Assembly: GCA_030041045.1 (NCBI GenBank)
Contig: JASHOQ010000003.1
Span: 1 to 64,000, forward strand
Origin: Acidobacteriaceae bacterium
GTDB lineage: Bacteria; Acidobacteriota; Terriglobia; Terriglobales; Acidobacteriaceae
Direction of reading: 5' to 3'
Length of the DNA: 64,000 nucleotides
The stretch's first letter is position 1, and every line of letters starts with the position of its first letter. The translations under genes and the position numbers were made by a program. Under the pieces are notes generated by a model, which saw only the letters and a program-made list of their open reading frames with translations, was not told where the DNA came from and made no database searches. Positions 1 through 10,000 of this stretch are shown piece by piece.

Positions 1-1088
1 GTGACCGCGGTGACCGTCGGCGGAGCGGAGATGGTGGTGAAGCTCCAAACGTCGCTCTGCGCCAGCGCAACTCCGTCGGAGGCCGTGATCCCGGTGGTCA
101 GCGTGGCGGTGTAGATGGCGCCGTAGGACAGGGCGGCGCCGGGAGTGAACGTAGCGGTGAGGCTGGTTGCGTTGTAAGTGACGGTTCCGGTTACTGCGGT
201 TGCGCCCGGACCGGCGAGCGTAAACGTCGAACTGGTGATGGTGGATGCCGTCATCGCCTCGCTGAACGTGGCCGTGACGGCGGAAGTGACGGCCACGCCG
301 GTAGCGTTGCCGGCGGGCGTGGTCGAAGCGACCGTCGGCGCCGGCGGCCCACCGGTGGTGAACGACCAGCTGTTGCTCGAGGCCAGTGCGGCTCCTTCTG
401 CGCTCTGCACCCCGGTGGTCACCGTGGCCGTGTAGCTGGTGTTATACGAGAGGGCCGTGGCCAGCGTAAGCGTCGCCGTGAAAGTGGTCGCGTCGTAGCT
501 GACGGTTGTTCCGGTGAGGGCGGTCCCGCCCTGCGGCGTGAGCGTGAAGGTCGAGGCGGTGAGGGTTGATGCGTTCATGGCCTCGTTGAAGGTGACGGTG
601 ACCGTGGTATTGGCAGAGACCCCGGTTTCGCCGTTGCTCGGCGTGAATGCGGTGACCGTCGGCGCAGGGCCGGCCGCGGTGGTGAACGACCACGCGTAAT
701 TGGCGGCCAGCGCGGTTCCCGAGGAAGACTGAGCCCCGGTGGTGATGGTGGCGGTATAGGTGGCGCCGCTCGCAAGCGAGTTGGCCGGGGTGAAGGTGGC
801 CGTGTTGCTGGCCGAGTTGTAGGTGACGGTTCCTGTGACCTGAGATCCGCCCTGCGCGGCAAGGGTGAAGGTCGAGGAAGTGATGGTGGACGAATTCATC
901 GCCGTGCTGAAGGTGGCGGTCACGGCCGAGGTTACGGCGACACCTGTGGCGCCGCTTGCGGGACCGACCGCAGCCACCGTCGGCGCTGCCGGAATGGAAT
1001 GGATCGATCCGCCGCCGCCGCAGCCCGCGAGCGAAAGCCCGGCGAGAAGGCACAACCCCAGTGCAGCTTTCCATTGCGCTTTGCTCAT
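1..1088 (-). CDS. Ig-like (SbsA/Big_5-type) repeat lipoprotein, C-terminus cut by window edge
   Basis: This open frame runs off the left edge of the window, so only the N-terminal 362 residues are visible. It starts at an ATG at 1088 with a GAGG-type ribosome site upstream. The protein begins with a lipoprotein signal (MSKAQWKAALG, then LAGLSLAGCGGGG), so Cys22 or so is the likely lipidated residue. The rest is three near-identical repeats of about 110 residues. Each opens with P-T-V-x-x-x-x-P-x-x-G-x-T-G-V and contains an F-x-x-A-M-x-x-S-T motif and a closing W-S-F-T-T, which is the signature of SbsA-like/Big_5 Ig-like domains. The high DNA identity between repeats suggests recent internal duplication. 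A cell-surface adhesive or structural role is likely from the family; no catalytic domain is visible. Its downstream end and total repeat number are unknown. Confidence 0.85.
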   Translation of the reverse strand, partial: MSKAQWKAALGLCLLAGLSLAGCGGGGSIHSIPAAPTVAAVGPASGATGVAVTSAVTATFSTAMNSSTITSSTFTLAAQGGSQVTGTVTYNSASNTATFTPANSLASGATYTATITTGAQSSSGTALAANYAWSFTTAAGPAPTVTAFTPSNGETGVSANTTVTVTFNEAMNASTLTASTFTLTPQGGTALTGTTVSYDATTFTATLTLATALSYNTSYTATVTTGVQSAEGAALASSNSWSFTTGGPPAPTVASTTPAGNATGVAVTSAVTATFSEAMTASTITSSTFTLAGPGATAVTGTVTYNATSLTATFTPGAALSYGAIYTATLTTGITASDGVALAQSDVWSFTTISAPPTVTAV

Positions 1089-1207
1089 TCCCCAACCTCG
1101 AACTCGTTGCCGGCATCGAGAGCAATATTTGAGAGCTTGACCCATAGGATGCGTGCTTGCATTTCTCTGCGCGCGAGCATTTGCCGTCGTGCCATGCCGT
1201 AGACGCC

Positions 1208-1233
1208 AAGGCCTCTCCCTAGAGAGAGGCCTT
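1208..1233. terminator. perfect 10-bp hairpin downstream of the 1483-aa gene
   Basis: The arms AAGGCCTCTC and GAGAGGCCTT pair perfectly around a 6-nt loop. The hairpin lies 28 nt past the minus-strand stop at 1261 and upstream of the lipoprotein gene. There is no clear U-tract on either strand, so it may be a transcript-stabilising hairpin, not a strong intrinsic terminator. Confidence 0.5.
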
Positions 1234-1260
1234 GACAGGCGAGGGTGCGGACCGGGCCGG

Positions 1261-4200
1261 TTATTTGACAACCACGTTTACGGTGGTTGCCACGGTGGTG
1301 GTGCCGGCCGTGGAGTTGATGGTTACGGTTCCGGTCTTGCTGGAAGCGCCGCCACAAGCGGTGAGCTGGCTGATTGTGAATACCACCACGATCATACCCA
1401 GCGCCAGCAGCAGGTAGCGCCGCTTCTTCCAGCCGCAGAAGCAGAGGGCGATGGCCGCGAGCGTTGCTCCGCCAGGCAGGAACGGGTTAGTTCCCTTCTC
1501 AAGGAGTGCGGAGCTGCCCTTGCTCATGGTCACTGTGACCGGAATGGTCGAGTCAGAGCCGTTCGGAGTTACGTTCGCCGGACTGAAGGCGCAGGTCACG
1601 CTGATTCCCGTGCTGGCCGTGCAGGCGAAGCTGATCTCCTGGTCAAACCCGCCCGCCGGCGTGAGAGTCAGCGTGACGGTTCCCGGCGTGCTGGAGGTGA
1701 TGGTCACCGTGGACGTACCCGAGCTCGAACTTGCGGTGAAGGCGGGTGGGGTCGAGGTGACGGTGTAGGTTGCGGTGGCCACTGCGCTGGCGCTGTAGCC
1801 TGTCTCCACGGCTATGGCTTCAACGGTGGCAGTGCCGGCCGTGGTAAGGGTGAAGGGTGCGGTGTACTGGGTGGACGCTGTGGTCGGCGTGGTGTCATTG
1901 GTGGTGTAGTAGATGGTCGTTCCCGTCGCCGCCGTGATGGTCACCGTATCCGAGCCACCGGTTCCGGTGCTCAACACGGTGCCGCTCGCCGGACTGAACG
2001 TGGGTGCAGTCACGGTGCCCAGCGCGGTGACGGTGATGGTCGCCTGGGCCTGAGTGGCCGCCGCGTAGTCAGTGTTGCCCAACTGGTTGGCGTCAATCAC
2101 GATCGTGCCCAGACCGGTGGCGGTGAGGGTGCTGCCGGTGAGCGATCCCGCGCCAGCCGTGCTCGAGGCATCGATCGAGAAGGTCACCGCATTGCCCGAT
2201 GCACCGCCGGTAGCGCTCAGGGTTGTTTGAGCGCCGAAGGCGAGCGTGGTGGGTGTGTTCTCAGCGAAGGTGATGGTTTGCGCAGCCGCAACGGCGGCGA
2301 TCGTCCCCTGGACCTGCGTTGCCGCAGCGTAGTCGGTGCTGCCCGCCTGGTTGGCGTCAACCACGATGCTGCCGATTCCGGTAACGGTCAGGGTACTTCC
2401 GCTCAACGTTGCCACGCCTGCGGTGCTCGAAGCATCCAGCGTGAACGTAACCGGATTGCCGGAAGCGCCGCCGGTTGCCGAGAGGTCCACCTTGGAGCCG
2501 TATTGAGCCGTGGCCGGCGGGGTGAAGCTGATGATTTGCGCTGCCGGGTTGACGGTGATGGTCTCCGATCCCGAGAACGCAGCGTAGGTAGTACCGCCGA
2601 CCGTGCCGCCGGCGACGGCGATATCGAGGGTGAACGCGCCAGCGCTGGTATAAGTCAACGTGTCGCCCGTGAGGCTCGCGCCTGCCGTGTTCCCCGTGGC
2701 GGAAATGGTGAAGGTTGGCGCGTTGCCGGAGGTGTTGCCGGTAACGCCCAAGGTGAAGGAGGCAGTGGGCGAATAGGTCACCGGCGAGCTGATGCCGGTG
2801 AGCACGACGGGCTGCGCCACTGCGGCAGTTGCATTGACGGTGGCTGTTGCGGAACCGCCATTTTCGGTGTCGGACGCAGTCATGGTGGTGCTGACAGAGC
2901 CCGAAGTGCTGGCCGCGGGAGTAAAGGTGATGGTGGAGGAAATGCCGCAGCCGCCGCCAAGAGCCATGTTGGAGGTCCCGCCCTGGACACCCGCCCACGT
3001 GTCAGTGGTGTCAGTGAAGGCAAAGCCGAGGGTGGGCGACTGGTCGCAGCCGAAGTTATCGAGCACGTTCACCGCGCCCGAAGTGGGAGTGGCCGCCGAA
3101 GCGTTGCCGGTGATGGTCGCTGAGCCGACCGCATCGTAGCCGATCGAGTCCCCGTTGTTGTAGCCGGAGAAGTAGAAGCTGCCGGGGTTGAGAGTATCCT
3201 CGACGATCGACTTCGCGCCCGGCGCCGCGATGGCGATCGGAGGAGCACTGTAGCTACCCGCGGGCAGCTCGAAGATGCCGGTGTACTGATCGGCGACGAA
3301 GATATTGTTGTTGGCGTCGATCACCAGCCCGTCGAGATCGTTGTTGTACTTGCAGGGTGCGGCAGTGCACGCTGGCGAGAAGGTTTCAAGCAGAGTCGGC
3401 GTGGCCGCATAGCCGTTGGCGTTGGAAGAATCGACCGGCAGCTCCCAGAGGTTCGAAGTGTGGACGTAGCCGCTGCCTGTGACATCGATCAGAGCGTCGG
3501 TAAAGAACACATCGTCATTGGAATCGACGGCGACGGGGCCGGGATAGTACTGATCGCCATTGGAGTCAGAGGGCACCTGCTCGGAGAAGAGCAGGACCGG
3601 AGCCGTGGGCGTCGCACCGTAGAGGCAGGTCGAACCGCACTCGTAGACCGAGTACTGGCCGTTGCCCGCGGTGCCCTCGTCATTGGTGTCGAAGAACAGA
3701 TTGCCCTTCGAATCGAAGATCAAGGCAGAGATGCCGAGCTCATCTGTGGTCCAGGTGGAACCGCCGAGGACGATCTCGCAAACTCCGGCGCTGTCAGAGG
3801 AGGTTCCCGTGCAAGTGGGAAGCCCGGTGATGGTGGTGAAGGTAGGATAGCTTCCATTCGATTGCGGGGGCAGTTTGAGGACGGTGTTCTCGTACTCGCC
3901 CGAGGCGTAGAGATAGTTGCTGCCGTCGACCGCCATACCGCCGGCGCCGCTGAGCGGGCCAATTACGGTGGGTGTGGCGATGGTGCCATTAGTCCTCTGG
4001 AACTGCTGGATCTCGCCGCTGCCGTAGGAGGTGCCCATGTAGACGTAGCCCGCAGCGTTGATGGCTGCCGAGTGACTATCCGCAGAGTCTCCGCCGAAGA
4101 CGCCGCCCGCCAGGAAGAGCGGACCCCACGTGCTCTGGTCGATCGAGGAGACGACTCCGCCTTTAGCAATGGTGGTTGACGTTGCGCCCGACGCGCTGTC

Positions 4201-5712
4201 GGATGCGGTCATGCTGGAACTGGGCGAGACGCCGGTCGCCGGGGTCAAGGTGATGGTGTAAGGAACAAAGGCGGCAACGCCGGCCGTCGAGCCGATTTGA
4301 ATCGATGAGCTGGAGCAGGTGCCTGCGGTGCCGGGTGCGAATTCGCTATTGGTGAAGGTGAGAGTCAAGCCGCTAGCCGGGCAGGGCTCGGTGTTGTCGG
4401 CCACCATGATGCTGGCCGTCGTCGCCGTCCCGGGGAAGGTGGGGCCGCTCAGCCCTAAATAGCCGAAGGTGTCAGTGCCGCCGGAGACAATGGCCGAGGA
4501 GCCGCCTATGAAAAACAGGTTGTCGTAGGCGTCCTCGCGCACAAGCGCTGCGCCCTGGTTGCTGATGGCATAGAGGCTCGAGGTGCTGACCACACCTTTA
4601 TTGCTGGTCATCGCGTAGATGCCGGAGTTGGCGAGGCCGAAGTACACGGTGCCCGCACCCGGCGTGCCCACGCCTTTGTCGACGTAAACGGCAGCGATCT
4701 TGTCGTCATACTGGCCGGGGCTTGCGATCGTATAAGTGATGAGAGTGACCGGCGTGGCGTCGAAGCCGGTGGTTACGCCGCCGAAGCCCGTGTTCTTGGC
4801 CGTGGTTGTCTGCAGCTCGTAGAGGTCGGAGTAAATGACCGTCTGGTTGCCGTCGTCGGTGACCGCCGAATCGGTGAAGTAGAGATTGCCCTGATAGTCG
4901 AAATCCATGCCGCCGAGATAGAGCTGGCCGGTGGTGCCCGGGGTGGTGGCCAGGGGCTCCGAGTACAGGAGGATGGGAGCCGCGGTGCCGGCGATGCAGG
5001 TGCTGCCGCACTTGTAAATGGAAAAGGCCGGGGTGGCGTAGCCGCCGCTGGCGACCTGGCCGTTGTCATCGCTGGCGATATAGAGATTGTTCGCCTTGTC
5101 GACGGCCAGTGCCGAAACACCGAAATAGCCGAGCGAGGCCGGCTCAGTGACGGAGCACATGCCCAGGACCTGGTCAGATGCCTTCACACCGGTGCAGAGA
5201 GGAAGCGCCGCGTACGCGGCCGAGCCGGTCGGGTCGGTGGTCCAGGAGTAGGTTCCGGCGGATCCTTCGGTGTAGGTGGTTCCGCTCACGGTGCCGGTGG
5301 GCGTGATCTTTACGATCTCCTGGTTATATTCGTCGGAGACGTAAAGAAAATCGTTACTGTCGATGGCAACGCCGCTGCCATTGGCAACCGGGCCGGCATT
5401 GCTTGCCGCCCATCCGGGGCCAGTGAATTGGACAATCTGGCCGCCGAAGGTATTGCTGGTGACAATGACACCCTTGGAGTTCTGACCCCAGGAGGTGCCG
5501 CCCACATTTTCTCCGGAAAACGTTCCGCCGTCCCCATAACCGGCCGCGAGCACGCTTTCCCAGGTGATCTGGCTGACGACGATCCCCTGTCCAGGCTGTG
5601 CAGTCAGGTTCGCGGCGCCCGCGAAGATGCAGATCGCCAGTACGGAAAGCAGGGCAACGAAGCTTCCCCGCGAGATGTACCGCTGAAATTTGTTCACAAC
5701 GATTCCCTTCAT
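1261..5712 (-). CDS. giant secreted NHL-propeller / Ig-like protein with two-TM C-terminal module
   Basis: A protein of 1483 residues; the ATG at 5712 follows a strong GGGGAGG site. An N-terminal signal peptide covers roughly residues 1-40. Two regions (about 45-420 and 560-880) carry repeated V-D-x-x-N-N-L-Y-x-A-S/D motifs of NHL-like beta-propellers. They are followed by tandem Ig-like repeats (about 940-1210; two copies share A-T-G-G-A-S-G-N-x-V-T-F) and a chitobiase C-terminal-type domain (T-I-Y-Y-T-T-N-D-x-T-P). Residues about 1403-1483 hold Leu-Leu-Glu-Lys, a hydrophobic segment, WKKRR, a second hydrophobic segment ending in LTACGG, and a Thr-rich tail. The same tail design occurs in the genes at 11187 and 15456. 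A cell-envelope location is inferred; the function is unknown. Plus-strand long ORFs over this gene are Gly/Arg-rich shadows. Confidence 0.85.
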   Translation of the reverse strand: MKGIVVNKFQRYISRGSFVALLSVLAICIFAGAANLTAQPGQGIVVSQITWESVLAAGYGDGGTFSGENVGGTSWGQNSKGVIVTSNTFGGQIVQFTGPGWAASNAGPVANGSGVAIDSNDFLYVSDEYNQEIVKITPTGTVSGTTYTEGSAGTYSWTTDPTGSAAYAALPLCTGVKASDQVLGMCSVTEPASLGYFGVSALAVDKANNLYIASDDNGQVASGGYATPAFSIYKCGSTCIAGTAAPILLYSEPLATTPGTTGQLYLGGMDFDYQGNLYFTDSAVTDDGNQTVIYSDLYELQTTTAKNTGFGGVTTGFDATPVTLITYTIASPGQYDDKIAAVYVDKGVGTPGAGTVYFGLANSGIYAMTSNKGVVSTSSLYAISNQGAALVREDAYDNLFFIGGSSAIVSGGTDTFGYLGLSGPTFPGTATTASIMVADNTEPCPASGLTLTFTNSEFAPGTAGTCSSSSIQIGSTAGVAAFVPYTITLTPATGVSPSSSMTASDSASGATSTTIAKGGVVSSIDQSTWGPLFLAGGVFGGDSADSHSAAINAAGYVYMGTSYGSGEIQQFQRTNGTIATPTVIGPLSGAGGMAVDGSNYLYASGEYENTVLKLPPQSNGSYPTFTTITGLPTCTGTSSDSAGVCEIVLGGSTWTTDELGISALIFDSKGNLFFDTNDEGTAGNGQYSVYECGSTCLYGATPTAPVLLFSEQVPSDSNGDQYYPGPVAVDSNDDVFFTDALIDVTGSGYVHTSNLWELPVDSSNANGYAATPTLLETFSPACTAAPCKYNNDLDGLVIDANNNIFVADQYTGIFELPAGSYSAPPIAIAAPGAKSIVEDTLNPGSFYFSGYNNGDSIGYDAVGSATITGNASAATPTSGAVNVLDNFGCDQSPTLGFAFTDTTDTWAGVQGGTSNMALGGGCGISSTITFTPAASTSGSVSTTMTASDTENGGSATATVNATAAVAQPVVLTGISSPVTYSPTASFTLGVTGNTSGNAPTFTISATGNTAGASLTGDTLTYTSAGAFTLDIAVAGGTVGGTTYAAFSGSETITVNPAAQIISFTPPATAQYGSKVDLSATGGASGNPVTFTLDASSTAGVATLSGSTLTVTGIGSIVVDANQAGSTDYAAATQVQGTIAAVAAAQTITFAENTPTTLAFGAQTTLSATGGASGNAVTFSIDASSTAGAGSLTGSTLTATGLGTIVIDANQLGNTDYAAATQAQATITVTALGTVTAPTFSPASGTVLSTGTGGSDTVTITAATGTTIYYTTNDTTPTTASTQYTAPFTLTTAGTATVEAIAVETGYSASAVATATYTVTSTPPAFTASSSSGTSTVTITSSTPGTVTLTLTPAGGFDQEISFACTASTGISVTCAFSPANVTPNGSDSTIPVTVTMSKGSSALLEKGTNPFLPGGATLAAIALCFCGWKKRRYLLLALGMIVVVFTISQLTACGGASSKTGTVTINSTAGTTTVATTVNVVVK

Positions 5713-6841
5713 GAATCCTCCCCTGAATTGTCCTTATCGCCGGGGCAACGCTGTTGCCTTCCGCACTCTGGTTCGCTTGCAAACTGGTAAGCCCCGTCGG
5801 CTCGGGGTGCGAACGAATGGCTCGCCCGCTCCCGCAGCCGCGCTGGCTCACTCCCAACTTTTCTGCACATACCCCTGAAACGTCCTGATGCCCCGCCCCT
5901 TCTTTCGATCGGGTGATCCGGTTCCCGGGCAGAACGCACGGAGACACCCAATCGCGCCGACCAGGGCAGCTTCCCTGAATCCGACCCGAACCTACTTCAT
6001 CCTCCGGCCATCGCCAATGAACTGCATTGGGAGCTCTGAATAACCGATATCAGGCTTAACGTGGTATCGCTCCCAAATCGCAGCGAAGTCGGCCGCAAAG
6101 TGCCACTGGAGCCTTGGCGACCGTGGAATGATTCAAAGAAATGCGGAATAATCTTCGTCTGCCACGGCAAAGTTGTCAAGATAATTAAAGTGGGAATTTT
6201 CCCGTCTCCCGCTTTTTTACCGCGCTGCGCCCGCTGCAGTTGCATTGACTTGCAAGGGGTTTTCCCTCTTCCATGCTTGCGGACGAAGTCCGCTGGCGCG
6301 GCCACGGGAAGCGCGAACGGCTGAGAAGCCGGCGCCGGCTGCGCAGCGTGAAATCTTCACCACGTCTCCGCCTTTTTCCTGCCAGATTTTCCCAGCCGGG
6401 GTCATCAAAGCTACTTGCTGTCACTCGCTTAGAAGAATGCGCGTGAGAGCGCGGCCATGCACAAGGATCGGGTTGAAGTATTTTGCAACGCGCGGTTTGG
6501 ACCGTACGCGAGCGGGGGAGGGAATGCATCTGGATTTCGCGCGACCGCCGCCTCGCTGCAGTGGCGAACGCCGTGGTTCGAGCGTGCAAGTCTTTGTGTA
6601 TCCGGGGGAGAAGGAGCGGCGGCTCGCGGAGCGGGTCCAATGGGCACAGTGTTTCCGAAACCGGCGCACACGATGGCGGCAGCGGGGATCGATTCGGGGA
6701 GCATTTCGTCCCATGAACATTGACCCGATTCAGCCTTTGGTAACGTGCATCGAAGGCCACGGAAAAATGGATTTTGGCTGCGAAGATTTCTATTTACGGC
6801 CGCTGCTTATGCTTCTAGTTTCGGCCCGCCGCAATTTCTTC

Positions 6842-6863
6842 CCATGTGCGTTGACGCACATGG
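6842..6863. promoter_or_regulatory. perfect 9-bp inverted repeat, possible operator of the TonB receptor gene
   Basis: The arms CCATGTGCG and CGCACATGG are perfect inverted copies separated by TTGA. The site lies 20 bp upstream of a promoter-like -35 box and about 170 bp upstream of the receptor start. The regulator is not identifiable. Confidence 0.4.
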
Positions 6864-6882
6864 TCAATTCCGGATAAATCGC

Positions 6883-6912
6883 TTGACTGCTCTTGCGGTT
6901 GAGCACCATAAT
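6883..6912 (+). promoter_or_regulatory. candidate promoter of the TonB receptor gene
   Basis: TTGACT (6883-6888), an 18-bp spacer and CATAAT (6907-6912) match a housekeeping sigma promoter at five of six and five of six positions. Transcription from here would leave a leader of about 110 nt before the ATG at 7033. Confidence 0.45.
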
Positions 6913-7032
6913 TTGAACCCGGGATCACATTCAGCGCAAATTGGAATCATGCACACTAACAGGGCGCCGGAACTGTTATCGATACCATCGCGCTCCAAAT
7001 CCCGTCAAAAAAGGACAGCCAAGGGGGTTACG

Positions 7033-10000
7033 ATGAGGTTTTTTCCTGGATTCAGGCGGATGCCCGCGTGGTTCATGTTTGTTGCCGCGGTGCTGCTGCT
7101 CACGCAATCGCCCGCCTTTGCGCAGGAGACCACAGGCAGCGTAGTTGGCGTGGTTCAGGACACGACGGGCGCGGTGGTGCCGGGCGCTCAAGTGACGGTA
7201 ACCAACCTGGACAATATGGCGGAAACCAAGACCGTAAGCAACGGCACCGGCGAATTTGTGATTCCGGCAGTTCCCGCAGGGCTGCGGCTGCGGCTGCGCG
7301 TGGAGATGAAGGGATTTGCCACCTGGCAATCGCAGCCATTTCCGCTGCGGCCCGGCGATCGCGTGGGCTTCAACGACATCAAGATGCAGGTGGCTGCGGC
7401 CGCAGAGCAGGTGACGGTGGAGGCGATCGCCAATCAGTCGCTGAAGCCATTGGATACGCCGGAACGCAGCGACGTGATTACCGCCCAGGACCTGGACACG
7501 CTGGCCATCGTGGGCCGCGATGCCACGGAGCTGATCGAAGTATTGCCCGGGTTCGCGATGGTCAGTCCCGGGGTCAACAATCAGTCGGCCGCAAACACAG
7601 CGGTCGTGGGTCTGAACGCGGGCATCACCGGCGCCTACTCGGCCAACGGAGCGGGCCCCACGGGATTGGCGACGGTGATGGACGGCGTCTCCATTCAGGA
7701 CATCGATACCAATGCCGGAACCGTGCAGTCGGTGAACTCCGATATGGTGCAGGAGGTCAAGGCCACAACGTCGACCTTCAGCGCCGAGTACGCCAAAGGG
7801 CCCGCGGTGCTGAACGCGACCACGAAGGCGGGCACCAGTTCCTATCACGGCGAGGCGTACATGTACGCCCGCGACACGCTGTTCAACGCCAACGACTGGT
7901 ACAACAACTACCTTCAACAGACCCGGCCCCCGGGCCGCTATCTCTTTCCGGGCGGCCAGCTCGGCGGTCCGCTCTGGATTCCGCGAACCCAGTTTGGTCG
8001 GCATAACACCAAGCTGTTTTTCTTTGCGGGTTATGAGTACTACAACCAGAACTTCTGGAGCCAAACGCTGGGCTCGTGGGTGCCCACCATGTCAGAGCGC
8101 GTGGGCGACTTCAGTGCGTCGTCGTTGAATTCCGAGTTGTGCGGCGCGCGCCCTGACGGCGGAGTGAACCTGGACGCGGTGCTGCCCATGTGTTACGCGA
8201 ACAACTACCTGCCCAACGGACAGCCGGTGGCCAACGGCAACGTGACCCCCTACGCCAATTCGAGCGGCGTAGCGCTGGTGACCTGGCTGCCCCTTCCCAA
8301 TGCCAATCCCTTTGTCAACGAGCAGGGCTATAACTACGTGCAGGAGGTCATCCAGAATCAGGACGGCTCTCAGTTTCACGCACGCGTGGACTACAACCTG
8401 AACGATTACAACCTGATCTTTGCCACCTATGGCCGCCAGGCGCAAATCACCGATGAGCCCGTCGCCTGGGGATATGCTCCGAACAACTCCATGATTTATC
8501 CCGGCCAGGTCACCGCCGGCGACATTTCCAACATCCTCTCCGTCCACTACATCTGGAGATCCCACGCCAACGTCACCAACGAAGCCAGCGCCTCGATGTC
8601 GTTCATCAGCGACCCGGCCAACATGGGCGATCCCAATGCAGTGAGCCGTTTCGATATGAACGAGTACAACTGCACCAGCGCGTCGGAGCGGGCGTCGGGG
8701 AGCTGCAACAATCCCGCCAGCGACAATTTCGATTACCTGGGTGAATACAAGAACAACTACGACTACTCGGTGCCGGCGCTCGAGGACTATAGCTCTCTGG
8801 GTTATCCCAACATGCTCATGCCGGGCGGTTTTTACAACAATCAGATCAAGATGAAGAAGGTGGTGCCAACGCTGTCAGACACCGTGGACTGGCAGAAGGG
8901 AGCGCACAGTTTCGCTTTCGGCGTATATGCGGAACGGGGCATTCTGAACGGCGATGCCGACTACGCGGCCGCGTTTCCGCAGGGCGAGTACACATTCAAT
9001 CCCGGAAATGGATACTACGAGTACAACTCCGGCGCGGGCGGCGCAACCGGACCCTTCCAGGAATCCAATTACGTAGGTTGTGAAAACCCGGATCCGCTGG
9101 GCAACACCCGCCTGTCGGGTGCGGCGTACTTCGGCAGCTGTATCAATCCCGTGGCCATGATGTACATGGGCCAGTCGGATTCCTTTACCCAGACCAATTT
9201 CTCGCCCATCGTGGACATGCAATACACGTCGCTGGCGGGATTCGTCAACGATTCGTGGAAACTGCACCGCGTCACGCTGATGCTGGGCGCTCGCGGAGAG
9301 CACCTGGGTCCCTGGTTCGACCGCCACGGCAACGGCCTGGCCACTTTTTCTCCCTCGCTTTATTCCAGCCAGTGCGTGGGCCGCGACTGCAGCAGCGAGG
9401 CGATGCCCGGGATCGCGTGGCACAAACAGAACTCATCCGTAGCCAACTCGGTCAACCAGCCGCCGACCATGTATTTCAGCCCGCGCATTGGCGCCGCGTG
9501 GGACATCTTCGGCAGCTCCAAAACGGTGCTGCGCGGCGGATGGGGCGTCTATCGCAACCAGGAGCCGTTTTCTCCCTACGCTCTCGCCGGGGCTTCGGCG
9601 CAGGGCTACAAGACGAGCTACTCCATCGGACTTCTCAGTTTCGATCTGGTCGACAACCAGTCGCCCATCAATCCTCCCGATGTCAACGTCTACACACTTT
9701 CTCCCACGGACACCGTACGGCCCATTTATTACCAGTTCAATTTGACCTTCGATCAGCGCATGCCGAACTGGTCTTTCCTGAGGAATTCACTGGTGGAGGT
9801 CGCCTTCGTGGGCAGCAAGAACCAGAACCTGCCCAGCCTGGCCTCGGGCGCGGCCTACAGCGAGTCCTCCGATATCAACGTGCTTCCGCTGGGCGCATAT
9901 TTTTCGCCCACCTTCTCCCTGGCCAGTATGCCTGCCTCGATTATCGAACCCAACACGGGGTCGAACATTGGCGGCATGACGACGGCGGAGCAGGACTTCT

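Larger units (their letters stand above)
5713..7032. other. 1.3-kb divergent intergenic region without a convincing gene
   Basis: This separates the minus-strand 1483-aa gene from the plus-strand TonB receptor. Several overlapping ORFs exist in it (for example 6185-6760 on minus and 6245-6877 on plus), but they are Arg/Ser-rich, lack recognisable domains and lack good ribosome sites. The receptor frame stays open upstream to 6745, but the signal peptide and ribosome site place its start at 7033. The right end is A+T-richer and carries the inverted repeat and promoter listed separately. Confidence 0.5.

Noticed and set aside
1153..3123. 656-codon plus-strand ORF antisense to the 1483-aa gene
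   Set aside because: Gly/Arg-rich translation without domains, no ribosome site; it mirrors the repetitive codon pattern of the real gene.
6185..6877. Overlapping ORFs in the gap before the first TonB receptor
   Set aside because: Ser/Arg-rich, no domain, no good start signal; probably non-coding.
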